64,000 nt of DNA from Paenibacillus sp. FSL H7-0357 (GCF_000758525.1 NZ_CP009241.1:6324001-6388000); one strand, 5' to 3'; positions 16,401-26,476 are shown, counted from the first letter of the stretch. Numbers and translations: made by a program. Notes: generated by a model from the letters alone, not told the origin.

Positions 16401-16498
16401 TTTATTGTTCCTCCTCAAACCTGGCTGAGTGCCCAAAGTCTGATTGGCAGTCTTACTGAGAACTAACGATACAGGACAGACGAACATTTCCCCTGCAT

Positions 16499-17431
16499 TT
16501 AGTTTGATTTATTCTTTCTGCTCAGCTGCCATACACGCACACTCATGTAGCACAAGACTCCGAACAGTCCAGCAATCAGCAAAATATGGGCCAGCGCAGC
16601 AAATATGTACAATTGTTCGTTATACAGCGTATGCACCACAGCCGCACCGCTGAGTACCTGCAGCAGACAGAGCACAACCGCGGCAACGCCCAGAGCCCTC
16701 AGCTCAGGCCATGCTCTGTGTTTCCAATAGGCTAAATGTCCAAGCAGTGCGATTAGAACAAACAGCAGTGCCGCCGCAACCCGGTGTACAAATACTATGC
16801 CTACACCACCAGACAGCTCGGGAATCCATTCCCCATTGCAGAGCGGCCAGCCGGAGCAGCCTCCCTGTGAATCCGTGTGGCTAACATAAGCTCCGATATA
16901 AACGACAATATATGAATATAACGCCGTAAACCACGTTAAGTTGCGGAACCCCCGGCTTACCCCTTGCCCGTAAGCCTCCTCTACGGCTCTAGATTCATGC
17001 TCGCGCTTCGTACCCAGCGCGAGCATGAGTGAGCTGGCGAAAGCTATTAAAGAGAAGCCCATATGCAGCGCCATCACCGCAGCTGACTGCGCTTGCATGA
17101 CCGCAAGCGCTCCCATTCCACCCTGTACCACTACAAAAAAAAGTGTCAGCCCAGCATAAACAAGCAGTTCCTTCTGTCTGCGGGCATAACGCCAAAAAGC
17201 AAACATCGATATTAACGACACCAAACCCGCCAACCCACTGAACAAGCGGTGGGTGTACTCGATCATTGATCCCACGGTATAGGCTGGAATCAGCTTTCCG
17301 TGGCAGAGCGGCCAATCATGTCCGCACTCCAGTCCCGATCCCGTCTTCGTGACCACAGCGCCTCCAAGCAAGGCGAAAAACATTGTGAGGCAAGTGATAT
17401 AGCTAAGCGTTTTCAATTGATTTGTCGTCAA
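16499..17431 (-). CDS. ctaA: Heme A synthase
   Basis: About 310 aa, eight predicted membrane helices. The two extracellular Cys pairs (LECGHDWPLC and GGCSGWPLC) and four heme-ligand histidines (EYTHRL, MALHMG, FVHRVA, ALAHIL) of Gram-positive CtaA are all present. It oxidises heme O to heme A for cytochrome oxidase. I prefer the TTG at 17431 behind GGGTGAT; another TTG five codons earlier is possible. ctaB and a SCO1 gene lie 10 kb away instead of beside it, in contrast to B. subtilis. Confidence 0.93.
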   Translation of the reverse strand: MTTNQLKTLSYITCLTMFFALLGGAVVTKTGSGLECGHDWPLCHGKLIPAYTVGSMIEYTHRLFSGLAGLVSLISMFAFWRYARRQKELLVYAGLTLFFVVVQGGMGALAVMQAQSAAVMALHMGFSLIAFASSLMLALGTKREHESRAVEEAYGQGVSRGFRNLTWFTALYSYIVVYIGAYVSHTDSQGGCSGWPLCNGEWIPELSGGVGIVFVHRVAAALLFVLIALLGHLAYWKHRAWPELRALGVAAVVLCLLQVLSGAAVVHTLYNEQLYIFAALAHILLIAGLFGVLCYMSVRVWQLSRKNKSN

Positions 17432-17487
17432 TAGGATCACCCGCAATTTTCATAGGAATGAACTGGATAATATAAGGGAAGAAAGAT

Positions 17488-17529
17488 TAAAAAAACACCG
17501 CTTCTGCTCTATCAAGGCGAAAGCGGTGT
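17488..17529 (-). terminator. Intrinsic terminator of thioredoxin-like gene
   Basis: Minus-strand ACACCGCTTT pairs with AAGCGGTGT and is followed by seven T residues. Confidence 0.88.
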
Positions 17530-17539
17530 GCAAACTTCA

Positions 17540-17884
17540 TTACTTGTGAATACTCAGATAAACCTCAAGCGCCGTATTCAGAAAATTCTCAATTTCCTCA
17601 CGGGATTTGCGCAGCTTATTAACGAATCTTACTAGCTCACGGCCGTCGGTGTAAGCGACAAAGCTGGGAATTCCAAGAATGTTCTGTTCCTGGCTGACAT
17701 CGCCTACCGCATCGACATCTACTTCGACAAGCGTAAGACGTCCATCGTATTTCTGCTCTACTTCAGGCATAAAAGGATCAATAAACTTGCAATCGGAGCA
17801 CCAATCCGCCTTGAATACAGCTACGCTCAAGCGCGGTGATTGAATCGCTACCTGAAATTCCGCAGGGGAAGAAATTTTATCCAT
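17540..17884 (-). CDS. Thioredoxin-family protein with CSDC active site
   Basis: 114 aa with no signal peptide, so cytoplasmic. FKADWCSDCKFIDPF holds the redox pair CSDC in place of the classic CGPC, which is seen in YdbP-like thioredoxin-related proteins and usually changes redox potential. GIPSFVAY contains the conserved cis-proline. The extended C-terminal helix ends in Ser-Ile-His-Lys. Monocistronic, ending at the terminator at 17488-17529. Confidence 0.85.
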   Translation of the reverse strand: MDKISSPAEFQVAIQSPRLSVAVFKADWCSDCKFIDPFMPEVEQKYDGRLTLVEVDVDAVGDVSQEQNILGIPSFVAYTDGRELVRFVNKLRKSREEIENFLNTALEVYLSIHK

Positions 17885-17991
17885 GGATTATCCAATCCTT
17901 TCTTCATCATTGAGTCGGTTACCCTTTAAGTGAAGCAAAATGTGCTCAGGAAGTCAAATAAAATAGACGAAATAAGACATTAATCATAGCA

Positions 17992-19617
17992 TTATTCGTT
18001 AGTACGAACACGTTCAGGCTGAAGCTTCATCAGTGGTTTGAGCAGCTTCTGCAAAGCACGCGGATAACTGGCAACCTCCTGGCGGCTTAGCACACCCAGC
18101 ACAATCAGGAGTACAAGATAAATTACAACAACAGCTGCACCTACAACCAGACAGGTAATCAGGAAAGCAAGCCGTGCAGGCATCAGATGGGTCAGCATCA
18201 CTCCCGCTTCGTTCAGGCCGTAGCCAATTCCGCCGGAAGCGAGAACCGCAACGGTGAATCCGCCCCAGCGTTTACCCATAATCTCAAAAGGAACAATGGT
18301 TTTGAGCATGCGCAGATTAAGATAAGTAATGATGAAGAAGCAAAGCGCCGTTGCTGCAATAATGCCGTATATCCCGAAGGCGCGGCTCAGCAGGAAGTTT
18401 GAACCTAACTTCACGAGAAGACCTGCCATCACATAATACATGGAAATTCGTGATTTCCCCATTCCCAGCAGAATGGAGTTGGTCGTCATCATTGTAATCT
18501 GAAAAATCGTACCAAGCGTCAGCATCGCAACAATCCCGCTGCCGTCAAGACTGCTGAAGATCAGTCCGTTCACAGAATAGGCTGATACAACGAGAGCAAG
18601 TACAATTGGTGTTCCCGTTAATATCGAAATGCGCATCGCGAGCGTCACCTGGCGTTTCAAGTGCTCTTCATCACGCCGGGCGTAGGCCGCTGAGATAATC
18701 GGAATCAGCGAGGTGCTTAGCGCAATGGACAACACAGGAGGTATTCCCGCGATACTCTGCGCCCGGCTGCCAAAAATCGCCAAAGCCTGGGTCGCTTCTG
18801 CCATACCGATTTGCCCACTAAGCAATGGCACAATGAAGGAAGTATCGATAAAGTTCACTACCGGAACCGTAATTGAAGATAACACAATGGGTATAGAAAG
18901 CTTAAAAATATCCTTGTAAATACCCAGCAGCGGCAATTTGGCTTCATTGGTTTTATAGAGGGCCACTTGCTCCTCACTGCGGCGCAGCTTTATTGCATAA
19001 TACAACATGACGCCAAATGCGCCGATACTGCCGAGCACACTGCCGAATGACGCGCCGGCTGCCATCCATGTATTGCTGTATCCCTGGCGGAGCAAAATAA
19101 AAGCGAGCAGCACGGCCGTGGATACCCGGGCAATCTGCTCGACAATTTGCGAGATTCCTCCAGCCATCATATTGTTGCGTCCCTGGAAATAACCGCGCAT
19201 CATCGCGATGCAGGGGAACAGCAGCAGTGCCGGTGCAATCGCCCGAATGGCCAGGGTGCTCTCTGGAACCTTGGTATGTTCCGCATAATAAGGAGCAGCT
19301 ATGTACAAGATTGTACTCATCAGCACACCTACAATAGCGGCGAATATAAGTGCGGCCCGGTACACCTGCTGCGCTTCATGCGGCCGGTTCAGGGCATAAC
19401 GCTCGGATACCATTTTACTTAGTGTGCTGGGGATTCCGGCTGTGGCCAGCGGCAGCAGCAGCAGGTAGACGTTGTTCGCCTGCGTGAACGAAGCGTTCCC
19501 GATATCATCGAATAAATGCTCCAGCGGCACCCGCTGGACAAGCCCGAGCACCCGGGCCACGAGCGCGGCAGCGGCTAGAATAAGCGTGCCTTTGACAAAA
19601 GATTCTTTCTTGGACAA
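17992..19617 (-). CDS. MurJ/SpoVB-type lipid-linked glycan flippase (polysaccharide biosynthesis protein)
   Basis: 541 aa with about 14 predicted membrane helices, MVF/MATE fold. GTLILAAAALVARVLG opens the first helix and FQGRNNM, the typical loop of B. subtilis YtgP and SpoVB, is present near residue 145. Length and start resemble YtgP/MurJ, the lipid II flippase, more than SpoVB, but the paralogues cannot be separated by eye. TTG start behind AAGGCG. It precedes DUF456 and HAD genes on the same strand by short gaps, reading the other way along the same strand order PBP2, HAD, DUF456, flippase. Confidence 0.82.
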   Translation of the reverse strand: MSKKESFVKGTLILAAAALVARVLGLVQRVPLEHLFDDIGNASFTQANNVYLLLLPLATAGIPSTLSKMVSERYALNRPHEAQQVYRAALIFAAIVGVLMSTILYIAAPYYAEHTKVPESTLAIRAIAPALLLFPCIAMMRGYFQGRNNMMAGGISQIVEQIARVSTAVLLAFILLRQGYSNTWMAAGASFGSVLGSIGAFGVMLYYAIKLRRSEEQVALYKTNEAKLPLLGIYKDIFKLSIPIVLSSITVPVVNFIDTSFIVPLLSGQIGMAEATQALAIFGSRAQSIAGIPPVLSIALSTSLIPIISAAYARRDEEHLKRQVTLAMRISILTGTPIVLALVVSAYSVNGLIFSSLDGSGIVAMLTLGTIFQITMMTTNSILLGMGKSRISMYYVMAGLLVKLGSNFLLSRAFGIYGIIAATALCFFIITYLNLRMLKTIVPFEIMGKRWGGFTVAVLASGGIGYGLNEAGVMLTHLMPARLAFLITCLVVGAAVVVIYLVLLIVLGVLSRQEVASYPRALQKLLKPLMKLQPERVRTNE

Positions 19618-19638
19618 ACTGTTTCGCCTTCTTCGCTG

Positions 19639-20121
19639 TTAATTTATTACGATCCAGATAAAGAAAAGGACCACCATGGCAATTTGCAGTATGATTTTGA
19701 CTACCGTACTGCTGAATAAGCCAAGCAATGCACCGAAGCTGACCTTGACCGCTTTGCCGGGATTTGAGCCAGCCATCAGTTCACCTACAAAGGCCCCGAT
19801 AAACGGACCGAGGATCAGACCGATAGGCGTCAGAATCGGCCCCAGAATCAGACCGATGGTGCTGCCGATGACTGAGGCGCGCGAGCCACCAAATTTCTTG
19901 ACTCCCCAAGCCCCGACAACGTAATCAGCCACAAACAAGATAATTACAATCAGCGTCTGGAACAACCAAAACCAGACTCCGAAAGGTTCGAAGCTGAAGA
20001 ACCACCCGTATACAAAGAAGGCCAGATAAATCGCCAGCGCACCAGGTAGAATCGGGTATACAGCCCCGGCCAGTCCGACCGCGATTAAAGCAATAATCAG
20101 AATCCAACCCAGAATGGCCAT
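19639..20121 (-). CDS. DUF456 membrane protein (YqgC-like)
   Basis: 160 aa with five or so membrane segments and three Gly-rich repeats of the family (GLILGPILTPIGLILGP and related), which give DUF456 its name. AAGGAG is well spaced before the ATG. It lies 21 bases upstream of the flippase gene, so the two are probably co-transcribed. Function unknown. Confidence 0.88.
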   Translation of the reverse strand: MAILGWILIIALIAVGLAGAVYPILPGALAIYLAFFVYGWFFSFEPFGVWFWLFQTLIVIILFVADYVVGAWGVKKFGGSRASVIGSTIGLILGPILTPIGLILGPFIGAFVGELMAGSNPGKAVKVSFGALLGLFSSTVVKIILQIAMVVLFFIWIVIN

Positions 20122-20155
20122 TGGCTCATCTCCTTAAAGGTTTTGGTCGCACTTA

Positions 20156-20893
20156 CTACAGGATATACTTTTGAATCACTTCAGCAATTCCATCGTCATT
20201 ATTGGACGCTACCACAGCATCCGCCTCCTGCTTGACGGTCTCCTGGGCGTTGCCCATAGCAACCCCAAATCCGGCCTGCTGGATGGCAGCCAGATCGTTC
20301 AGACTATCGCCAACGGCAACAACCTGTGACATTTCGAGACCCAGCAGCTGGCAAACCTCGCGTATACCGGATGCCTTATTGACACCAAGCGGATTGATCT
20401 CCAGATTATGCGGCGATGAATTGGTAATTTCGAGACCGCCCATATCCTGAAGCCGCATCAGCAGCTTATGGCGGATCTCATCATCCTCTGTGGAATAACC
20501 AAACTTGAGCCATTCCCTGCTCAGAATCTCCCCATCCCAGTTGTTCCGGTTGTACACTTCATCCACCGAATACGCCCAGAACCAGATATCGTATTCCTGG
20601 GCAATGTCATACATCTGCTGCACCAGCACCGGGTCCATCAGCGAGCGGCGGTACAGCTCATACGGAGCCCGCCATACTTCACTACCATTCACCATAATCA
20701 TCGGAGTCTTAAGTCCAAGCTGTTCAGCATAAGGCATGGCGCTTTTGGAGGCGCGGCCTGTGGAGAGACAGACGTGAACGCCTGCATCAACTGCCTTTTG
20801 AATCCATTCTACCGTTTTTGGGGTAATGATTTGTTCATCATTCAGTAAGGTTCCATCCATATCCAGTGCTAACAGGCGGTATTTGGCAGTCAT
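20156..20893 (-). CDS. Cof-type HAD-superfamily phosphatase
   Basis: 245 aa from the ATG at 20891-20893 behind GGAGGGG. Motif I LALDMDGTLL supplies the nucleophile Asp and the general acid; motif II LSTGRA; the lysine and motif IV VAVGDSLNDLAA complete the site. The large cap between motifs is the Cof (type IIB) form. These enzymes dephosphorylate sugar phosphates or FMN-type substrates; the actual substrate is not shown. 34 bases before the DUF456 gene. Confidence 0.9.
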   Translation of the reverse strand: MTAKYRLLALDMDGTLLNDEQIITPKTVEWIQKAVDAGVHVCLSTGRASKSAMPYAEQLGLKTPMIMVNGSEVWRAPYELYRRSLMDPVLVQQMYDIAQEYDIWFWAYSVDEVYNRNNWDGEILSREWLKFGYSTEDDEIRHKLLMRLQDMGGLEITNSSPHNLEINPLGVNKASGIREVCQLLGLEMSQVVAVGDSLNDLAAIQQAGFGVAMGNAQETVKQEADAVVASNNDDGIAEVIQKYIL

Positions 20894-20965
20894 TGCCACC
20901 CCTCCAATTTGTATGCTCATTTCAAGAGCTATTATTTGGTCACTCGACCCGGCAGCATAGCCGCG

Positions 20966-23077
20966 TCAGTTGTTCGTCGTTCCGTCTGTGCCGCTTGCCG
21001 AGTCTGAGCCCTCTGCATTGGCATCGGTTTTCAGACTTTTCTTCGGCACTCCATCCAATCCATACTCATAGTCGTACGCGTCAAATATTTTTCGTGCAAC
21101 CGGAGCGGCACTGCTGGAGCCGAACCCGCCCTCCGGAATAACAACCGCTACAGCAAGCTTGGGATTCTCGCGCGGGGCATAGGCAATAAATACCCCGTTA
21201 TCGCGCAATTCCCCTTTACCCAGCTGCTGTGAGGTTCCCGTTTTGCGGGCAAAGTCATAAGGGAAGTCATTAAACGCAGTAACATCACTGTTCATGCCCT
21301 TTTTGATTTCGTTCCAGTAGGATTTATCAAAGGTTGTAACTTCATCAAGTACCTCGCGTTTGAACTGTTTAACCACGTTACCCTTGGCATCGGTGATTTT
21401 GCTGACCAGCTGCGGCTTGATCCGTACTCCTTCATTCGCCAGTGTCGTTACGTATTGGGCGAGCTGCAGGACCGTATAGCGTCCTTGCTGTCCGAATGAA
21501 GCATAGACCAGCGCAGCCTGGGCACTGCCGGCAGCCTTGGTATCGGTATAGTTGATCTGTCCGAGATACTCATTGGGCAGTCCGCTTTTTGTAGATACAC
21601 CGAGGCCGAATTCCTTCATATATTTATCCCAGATATTTATACCTTCACTATGATATTTCTCCCACAATTTCTTGCCAACCATGTCCACCATGAACGCATT
21701 GGAGGATTTCTCAATCGCTCTGGACGGGTCCATAGGGCCATACACGTGGCCGGAAGAATTTCGCACGGAGGATTTGTCATTTTTCCCGAAGTGGGCAATC
21801 CCTCTGTCTGTATAGATAGTCGAAGTAGTAAAGAAGCCTTCATTCAGTCCTACAAGCACACTCAGAGGCTTGATGGTTGAACCGAGCAGCACCGTGGAGC
21901 CGAACTCATGACCCGACATCCCGGAGGAATACGGTGTAATGGTTCCGTTCTGGTAGTTGCCCATTATTTTCTTCCATACCTCGGTGTCCATTTTCTCGGC
22001 AGTCCACACATTGGTGTCATAATCAGGCATGCTGGCCATCGCAACAATATTGCCGGTATCGACTTCCATAGCTACGGCATAGCCGGTCAATGCATTCGGG
22101 TGTGTCTTGCCTTGTACCGAATTCGAGTGCAGCCATCTGATTTGCTCTGTAATGGCCTGCTCGGTCTTGAGCTGAATGTTCTTGTTGATCGTCATCCAGA
22201 CATCGTTACCCTTGACAGGGGGCACGACCGCCTCCACCTTCTCAGCCATATTCTGCGGACTCACCGAGATCACCTGATATCCGTTCTTGCCGCGCAGCTC
22301 CCGCTGATACTGCAGTTCCAGGCCATCGAATCCGACAAATTCATCGTCTTTATAAGTAAGGCCGGGGTCCGCATCCAACTGTTTCATCGCATTCTGAATA
22401 TTCTTATAAATATTCAAGCTGTTGGACGACTTAAAGGGTTTGATATATCCGACAGTCTGTGCGGCTACAGATTCCTTGTCATAATGCCGGTTGCTTTCCT
22501 CCACAATCTCAAGTCCGGGATATTCGCTCTTGTGCTCCATAAAGTAGGCCACTTCCTGCGAAGTAAGACCAGCCTTGATGCGCCGCGCCATAAAACCCGA
22601 ATATTTCCGGAAATACAAATCCAGGGAATCAATAATATCTTTTTCAGTCAGCTTCTCAGCATTCGGATCACCATAGGCGCTAAAGTCCTTAACCAGCTTG
22701 GCCGCAAGGGCATCTGATTGGGCCTGCGCCTCCGGCGTAAGCACGGTTTCTCCCGTCACCTTATCCGTAACCTTGGCTGTATATTCTTTAGTAAGTGTAA
22801 TATAAAGCGACTGCACAGAAGTCGAGTAAGCGATGGGCTCCCCTCCCGCTGCACGAATGTTCCCTCTTATTGCGGCGAGCGGCACATTTTTGGTATCACG
22901 GCTTGTCTCCACCTCAGTCAGAGTTGGCCCTTCGACGAACTGTAAAACGGCAAGACGGACAATGATTACACAAAAGATAACAAATGTGCTAAAAAAGAAT
23001 ACATTGATCCGTAGGCCAAGCGAACTTTTGCTGTTGCTTTCCTCTGGGGGTGAGGCCTGCTTACGGAAAAAACTCAC
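20966..23077 (-). CDS. Class B penicillin-binding protein 2-type transpeptidase
   Basis: 703 aa. Short cytoplasmic tail, one membrane helix (about residues 24-45), a pedestal domain, then a transpeptidase domain with GSTIKP (SxxK), SSN and KTG (RKTGTSQQ) all intact. It cross-links peptidoglycan outside the membrane and is closest in layout to PBP2/PbpH elongation enzymes. GTG start with GAGGAGTG upstream. The C-terminus is a Ser/Asp/Gly/Thr tail. It is upstream of HAD, DUF456 and flippase genes; a flippase together with a class B PBP would suit cell-wall elongation. Confidence 0.92.
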   Translation of the reverse strand: MSFFRKQASPPEESNSKSSLGLRINVFFFSTFVIFCVIIVRLAVLQFVEGPTLTEVETSRDTKNVPLAAIRGNIRAAGGEPIAYSTSVQSLYITLTKEYTAKVTDKVTGETVLTPEAQAQSDALAAKLVKDFSAYGDPNAEKLTEKDIIDSLDLYFRKYSGFMARRIKAGLTSQEVAYFMEHKSEYPGLEIVEESNRHYDKESVAAQTVGYIKPFKSSNSLNIYKNIQNAMKQLDADPGLTYKDDEFVGFDGLELQYQRELRGKNGYQVISVSPQNMAEKVEAVVPPVKGNDVWMTINKNIQLKTEQAITEQIRWLHSNSVQGKTHPNALTGYAVAMEVDTGNIVAMASMPDYDTNVWTAEKMDTEVWKKIMGNYQNGTITPYSSGMSGHEFGSTVLLGSTIKPLSVLVGLNEGFFTTSTIYTDRGIAHFGKNDKSSVRNSSGHVYGPMDPSRAIEKSSNAFMVDMVGKKLWEKYHSEGINIWDKYMKEFGLGVSTKSGLPNEYLGQINYTDTKAAGSAQAALVYASFGQQGRYTVLQLAQYVTTLANEGVRIKPQLVSKITDAKGNVVKQFKREVLDEVTTFDKSYWNEIKKGMNSDVTAFNDFPYDFARKTGTSQQLGKGELRDNGVFIAYAPRENPKLAVAVVIPEGGFGSSSAAPVARKIFDAYDYEYGLDGVPKKSLKTDANAEGSDSASGTDGTTNN

Positions 23078-23299
23078 AGTTTTTCACTCCTCTACATCTA
23101 AAATAAACCTTTGTACCTGTGCTGACTCCATGTAAGGCCGAAAGTTCCTTACAGGCGCTTAGTCCAGTCACGATTCCCGGTCACAGGCATCAAAAATTGC
23201 ACGTGCGGCCAGTGTGCGCACGAGAGTGTTCATATTATTCTTCAACATCGTTTCACATGCTGTATTGTATCATAGAATCAAGGCATTCCGCTTCCTTGC

Positions 23300-24445
23300 T
23301 CAGAGCATACTTTCTTTGACATGGGTTTTATCGAAATCCTTGGGATTAAACCAATCCCCGCTGACTGCCCAGGTGGAATCGAGTGGAATCCAGGCCTGCC
23401 GGTCTGTGATGTACACTTCATTCCAGGCATGGGGCCCGGATCCCCCTTGGCCGTCGTAGCCCTGACCGGTCACTACGCGCACTTGAAGCCCCTGGGAGCG
23501 GGCCATCACTGCATAAAGACGTGCATAATCAATACATACACCGATCCGGGTATCAAAGGTATCCTGCGGAGTCTGCTCCTTCCAAATCCGGTTCTGCTCA
23601 TAATTCTCGGCTTTGGCATAATCATAAGAGATCCTGGAGCCGACCCAATCATACAGCAGTCTGGCCTTCTTCTCATCGTCGCCGGCTTGTCCCGCTATAT
23701 CAGAGGCAGCACCCACGATGTCGGGTGAAATCTCATGGTCGAGCACTTCGTATTTCCGCCGGAGGATATCCGTCATCTCGGCGGCAACCGCCTTGGTCAG
23801 AACCGGCAACTTACTGCGCACATTCTCACCGGTAAGGGGTTCGAAGACCGCAGATGCGCTTTGCCGGTAGATCGGGGATGATTCCACATAACGGCTGAAC
23901 GTGCTGTCCGGATTCAAGCCTACGCCGATGTACAAGGCAAAAACAAGCAACAGGGCGCGCACAAGGCCGGTAGCCAGACCGATGACAGCTCCGCTGAGAC
24001 GGCTCACCTGCGTAATCTTCCTGTTTCCGGACCTGCCCGAAAGGCGCGGAAGGGAAATCGGAAGCAGCATAAACAGCAGTCCCAGCAGCAGGCGGATGAG
24101 ACTGTAGGACAAGAGCAGCAGCAGCAAAAAACGCACAAGCGGCGAACCCGCCAGAACGGACACCGCCGTATAGTATAGCTGCTGCCACTGGCTTAATTGG
24201 ATATTCGGAAGCTCAATTCCACCTGCCCAGGTCTGTACACGGGGCGAGAGGTAAAAGGCAGCCGGAATGGCCAGGGCCAACGCAGCTATGGCAAGCAGCC
24301 CGGTTCCGAGCAGCCCAAACAGCCCTCCCGCTGAGCGGCCAAACCCCCGGCTCCAGCCCTGCAGCAGCGAGAAGAGCACTATCAGCAGAAGGAGGATAGT
24401 GATGATATTGGCATCACTAATACTGTCCATCCAGCTGTTCAGCAT
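23300..24445 (-). CDS. CvpA-like membrane domain joined to a transglutaminase-like domain
   Basis: 381 aa. Five hydrophobic helices occupy residues 1-190, with the last resembling a CvpA pattern (SRLSGAVIGLATGLVRALLL). Residues about 270-360 are a transglutaminase-like core: RIGVCIDYARL (Cys), GPHAWNEVYI (His) and WIPLDSTW (Asp), the full triad. Such domains usually act as proteases or peptide-modifying enzymes outside the cell. GGGAGGGGAGG precedes the ATG. The combination suggests cell-surface work; the substrate is unknown. It ends 220 bases upstream of the PBP gene and starts 36 bases after the next gene. Confidence 0.75.
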   Translation of the reverse strand: MLNSWMDSISDANIITILLLLIVLFSLLQGWSRGFGRSAGGLFGLLGTGLLAIAALALAIPAAFYLSPRVQTWAGGIELPNIQLSQWQQLYYTAVSVLAGSPLVRFLLLLLLSYSLIRLLLGLLFMLLPISLPRLSGRSGNRKITQVSRLSGAVIGLATGLVRALLLVFALYIGVGLNPDSTFSRYVESSPIYRQSASAVFEPLTGENVRSKLPVLTKAVAAEMTDILRRKYEVLDHEISPDIVGAASDIAGQAGDDEKKARLLYDWVGSRISYDYAKAENYEQNRIWKEQTPQDTFDTRIGVCIDYARLYAVMARSQGLQVRVVTGQGYDGQGGSGPHAWNEVYITDRQAWIPLDSTWAVSGDWFNPKDFDKTHVKESML

Positions 24446-24481
24446 AACCTCCCCTCCCTTTCTTTCGCATCAGCTTGTATT

Positions 24482-24928
24482 TTAATTCCCGGCCCCATTC
24501 TTCCGGGCTTCATCAATAAAGCTTTTGGTAGTATCGTTAACACTCCACTTCCCAAGACTGACTCCGCGGAAGGTCACTTCCACTTTATCCTCACCGGCTG
24601 CACCCTTCACTTCAAGATTGGGTGTTGTGATCGTAAACGTACCGTCACCGCCTGAAGTATATTTTGCTTCTTTCGCTTCTTTCAGCATAACTTCCTGCGC
24701 TTCGCTCTTCAGGGTGCTGACCGTTCCATCCGCCACCTTATTCACAGCGTCTCCAATCTGATCCATTGTAACCCCGCTGTAAATGAACAGACCCGCAACG
24801 ATAACAATAACAATCGCCCATTTCAGAACCGTCTTGACCAGATTAACAACGGCAAACAGCAGTACAAGCGCAATAACGATAACTAGCCAATTTTCTCTGA
24901 TAAACTGTGACCATACTTCCGGATCCAT
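24482..24928 (-). CDS. Uncharacterised membrane-anchored protein (148 aa)
   Basis: Two adjacent hydrophobic stretches near residues 14-30 and 36-50, then a soluble region rich in Lys, Thr and Val that looks beta-stranded (DGTFTITTPNLEVKG, KVEVTFRGVSL). I chose the ATG at 24928 over the TTG one codon earlier; the ribosome site GGGAAA is weak. It probably shares a transcript with the transglutaminase-like gene 37 bases downstream. No family recognised. Confidence 0.55.
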   Translation of the reverse strand: MDPEVWSQFIRENWLVIVIALVLLFAVVNLVKTVLKWAIVIVIVAGLFIYSGVTMDQIGDAVNKVADGTVSTLKSEAQEVMLKEAKEAKYTSGGDGTFTITTPNLEVKGAAGEDKVEVTFRGVSLGKWSVNDTTKSFIDEARKNGAGN

Positions 24929-25170
24929 CAATTTCCCAACACCCCTATCAAAAATTTCGTTACACCAGGGAGCGAGTCCCCATTAATACTAATTATTATA
25001 CATGAATGCCTCTTATAATTCATGATTACCCACCCGTTCAGGTGGAATCCCCCAATAAAATGGTATAAGCCCCCCTCGACTCACGTAAAGTACAAGTAGG
25101 CTTAACCATTCCCCATTAAAAAGCGCCACCCTGCGCCAGCGCAGAAACGGCCCTTTCGGAGGTGTATTCC

Positions 25171-26343
25171 GTGAAAACCGCACTGTGGCTGTATTTATTT
25201 CTTTTCCTGGCATTCTTTGATCTGCATGCCCAGTACCCCATTCTTACCCCCTTTGCTATCTCACTGGGGGCGGGACCAGCCTTCATCGGCTGGATGATGG
25301 GCATGTATTCCCTGACCCATCTTCCCGGCAACCTTCTGGCCGGGGTACTGGTTGACCGCAACGGCAGCCGCCGCTACATCGTCTTCAGCCTGACGGTTGC
25401 AGGCGCCATCCTGCTGCTCCAGGCCCACGCTCAGCTTCCCTGGCATCTGCTGCTGCTTCGGGCGGCCAGCGGCTTCGCCCTGGCATTTCTGTCCCCGGCC
25501 TGCATGACCCTGCTGGCTTCCCTCTCGTCAGATCCCATCACGCAGGGCAAGTATATGTCCGGCCATGGCATCATCCATACGCTGGCCTCGGTCGTATCGC
25601 CAGCTGCCGGAGCCTTTATCGTCCACCAGGCCGGGTATTCCGGCACCTTCAGCACCTTGGGCTGGCTGCTGATTGCCACTGGTGTGATGGCCTTCTTCAG
25701 TGTACCTAAGTTCTCCGGCAGTATGGCAGCTGCCAAACCATCACAGCCGCTGCAAGAGCACCAGGTTGCATCCGAAAAACCGCATTCATCCGTTACCAAG
25801 CGATATTATCTGCTGCCCTTTTTCGTCTCCTGCTCGCAGGGGGTACTGTTCTTTGAGCTTCCTTTGTCACAGGGGAGCAACGGGATCGTATCCACCGGGA
25901 TTCTGCTTTCGCTTCTCAGCCTGGGGGCACTCTTGACGCTCAGCCTGTTTTTCCTGAACCGGCTCTCTCCGGTTGCTAGAATTGCTGTGGCACTGCTCGG
26001 GATGGCGCTGTGTTTCTTCGTACTTGCAGCATTCACCAGCATTCCCGCAGGTGTCGTCCTCTTCCTGCTGGGAGCAGCTAAAGGTGTACTGTTTCCGGCG
26101 ATGGCTTCGCTGTTCATCAGTCTCGGGGCAGGCGGCCATCTGGGCCGCACCTTCTCGCTGCAATCCATTGCGATGTCTCTCGGCGCTTTTGCCGGACCGG
26201 TGGCTGCAGGACAGTTAAGGGACTTCGTTTCTCCTTATTTCATTGCATTTGTCTTGCTCATGACCGCACTTCTGCTGTTACCTCCAAGAGATACCGGAAA
26301 AAGCGCGGCCTACCGTGCGGACTTGAACAGCCATGCCGCTTGA
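25171..26343 (+). CDS. Major facilitator superfamily transporter
   Basis: 390 aa with about 12 hydrophobic segments. The cytoplasmic loop LVDRNGSRR after helix 2 is the MFS motif A. The middle loop (residues about 185-210) is hydrophilic, as expected between the two bundles. GTG start with GGAGG eight bases upstream. No neighbour indicates the substrate; the family includes drug and sugar-phosphate exporters. A terminator lies about 90 bases downstream. Confidence 0.85.
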   Translation: MKTALWLYLFLFLAFFDLHAQYPILTPFAISLGAGPAFIGWMMGMYSLTHLPGNLLAGVLVDRNGSRRYIVFSLTVAGAILLLQAHAQLPWHLLLLRAASGFALAFLSPACMTLLASLSSDPITQGKYMSGHGIIHTLASVVSPAAGAFIVHQAGYSGTFSTLGWLLIATGVMAFFSVPKFSGSMAAAKPSQPLQEHQVASEKPHSSVTKRYYLLPFFVSCSQGVLFFELPLSQGSNGIVSTGILLSLLSLGALLTLSLFFLNRLSPVARIAVALLGMALCFFVLAAFTSIPAGVVLFLLGAAKGVLFPAMASLFISLGAGGHLGRTFSLQSIAMSLGAFAGPVAAGQLRDFVSPYFIAFVLLMTALLLLPPRDTGKSAAYRADLNSHAA

Positions 26344-26434
26344 GCCGGCAACAAAGGAGCTGCAATTCCCCGCATTTATCTATTGAAGATAATGATCAGT
26401 CCGCAGAATTAAATCTGCCAGTCAACCCCGCAGT

Positions 26435-26476
26435 CACCCGGCCTCTCCTTGAGCCGGGTGATTGTTGCTTTTTACG
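26435..26476 (+). terminator. Intrinsic terminator downstream of the MFS gene
   Basis: CACCCGGC pairs with GCCGGGTG and a mixed T tract follows. Confidence 0.75.
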
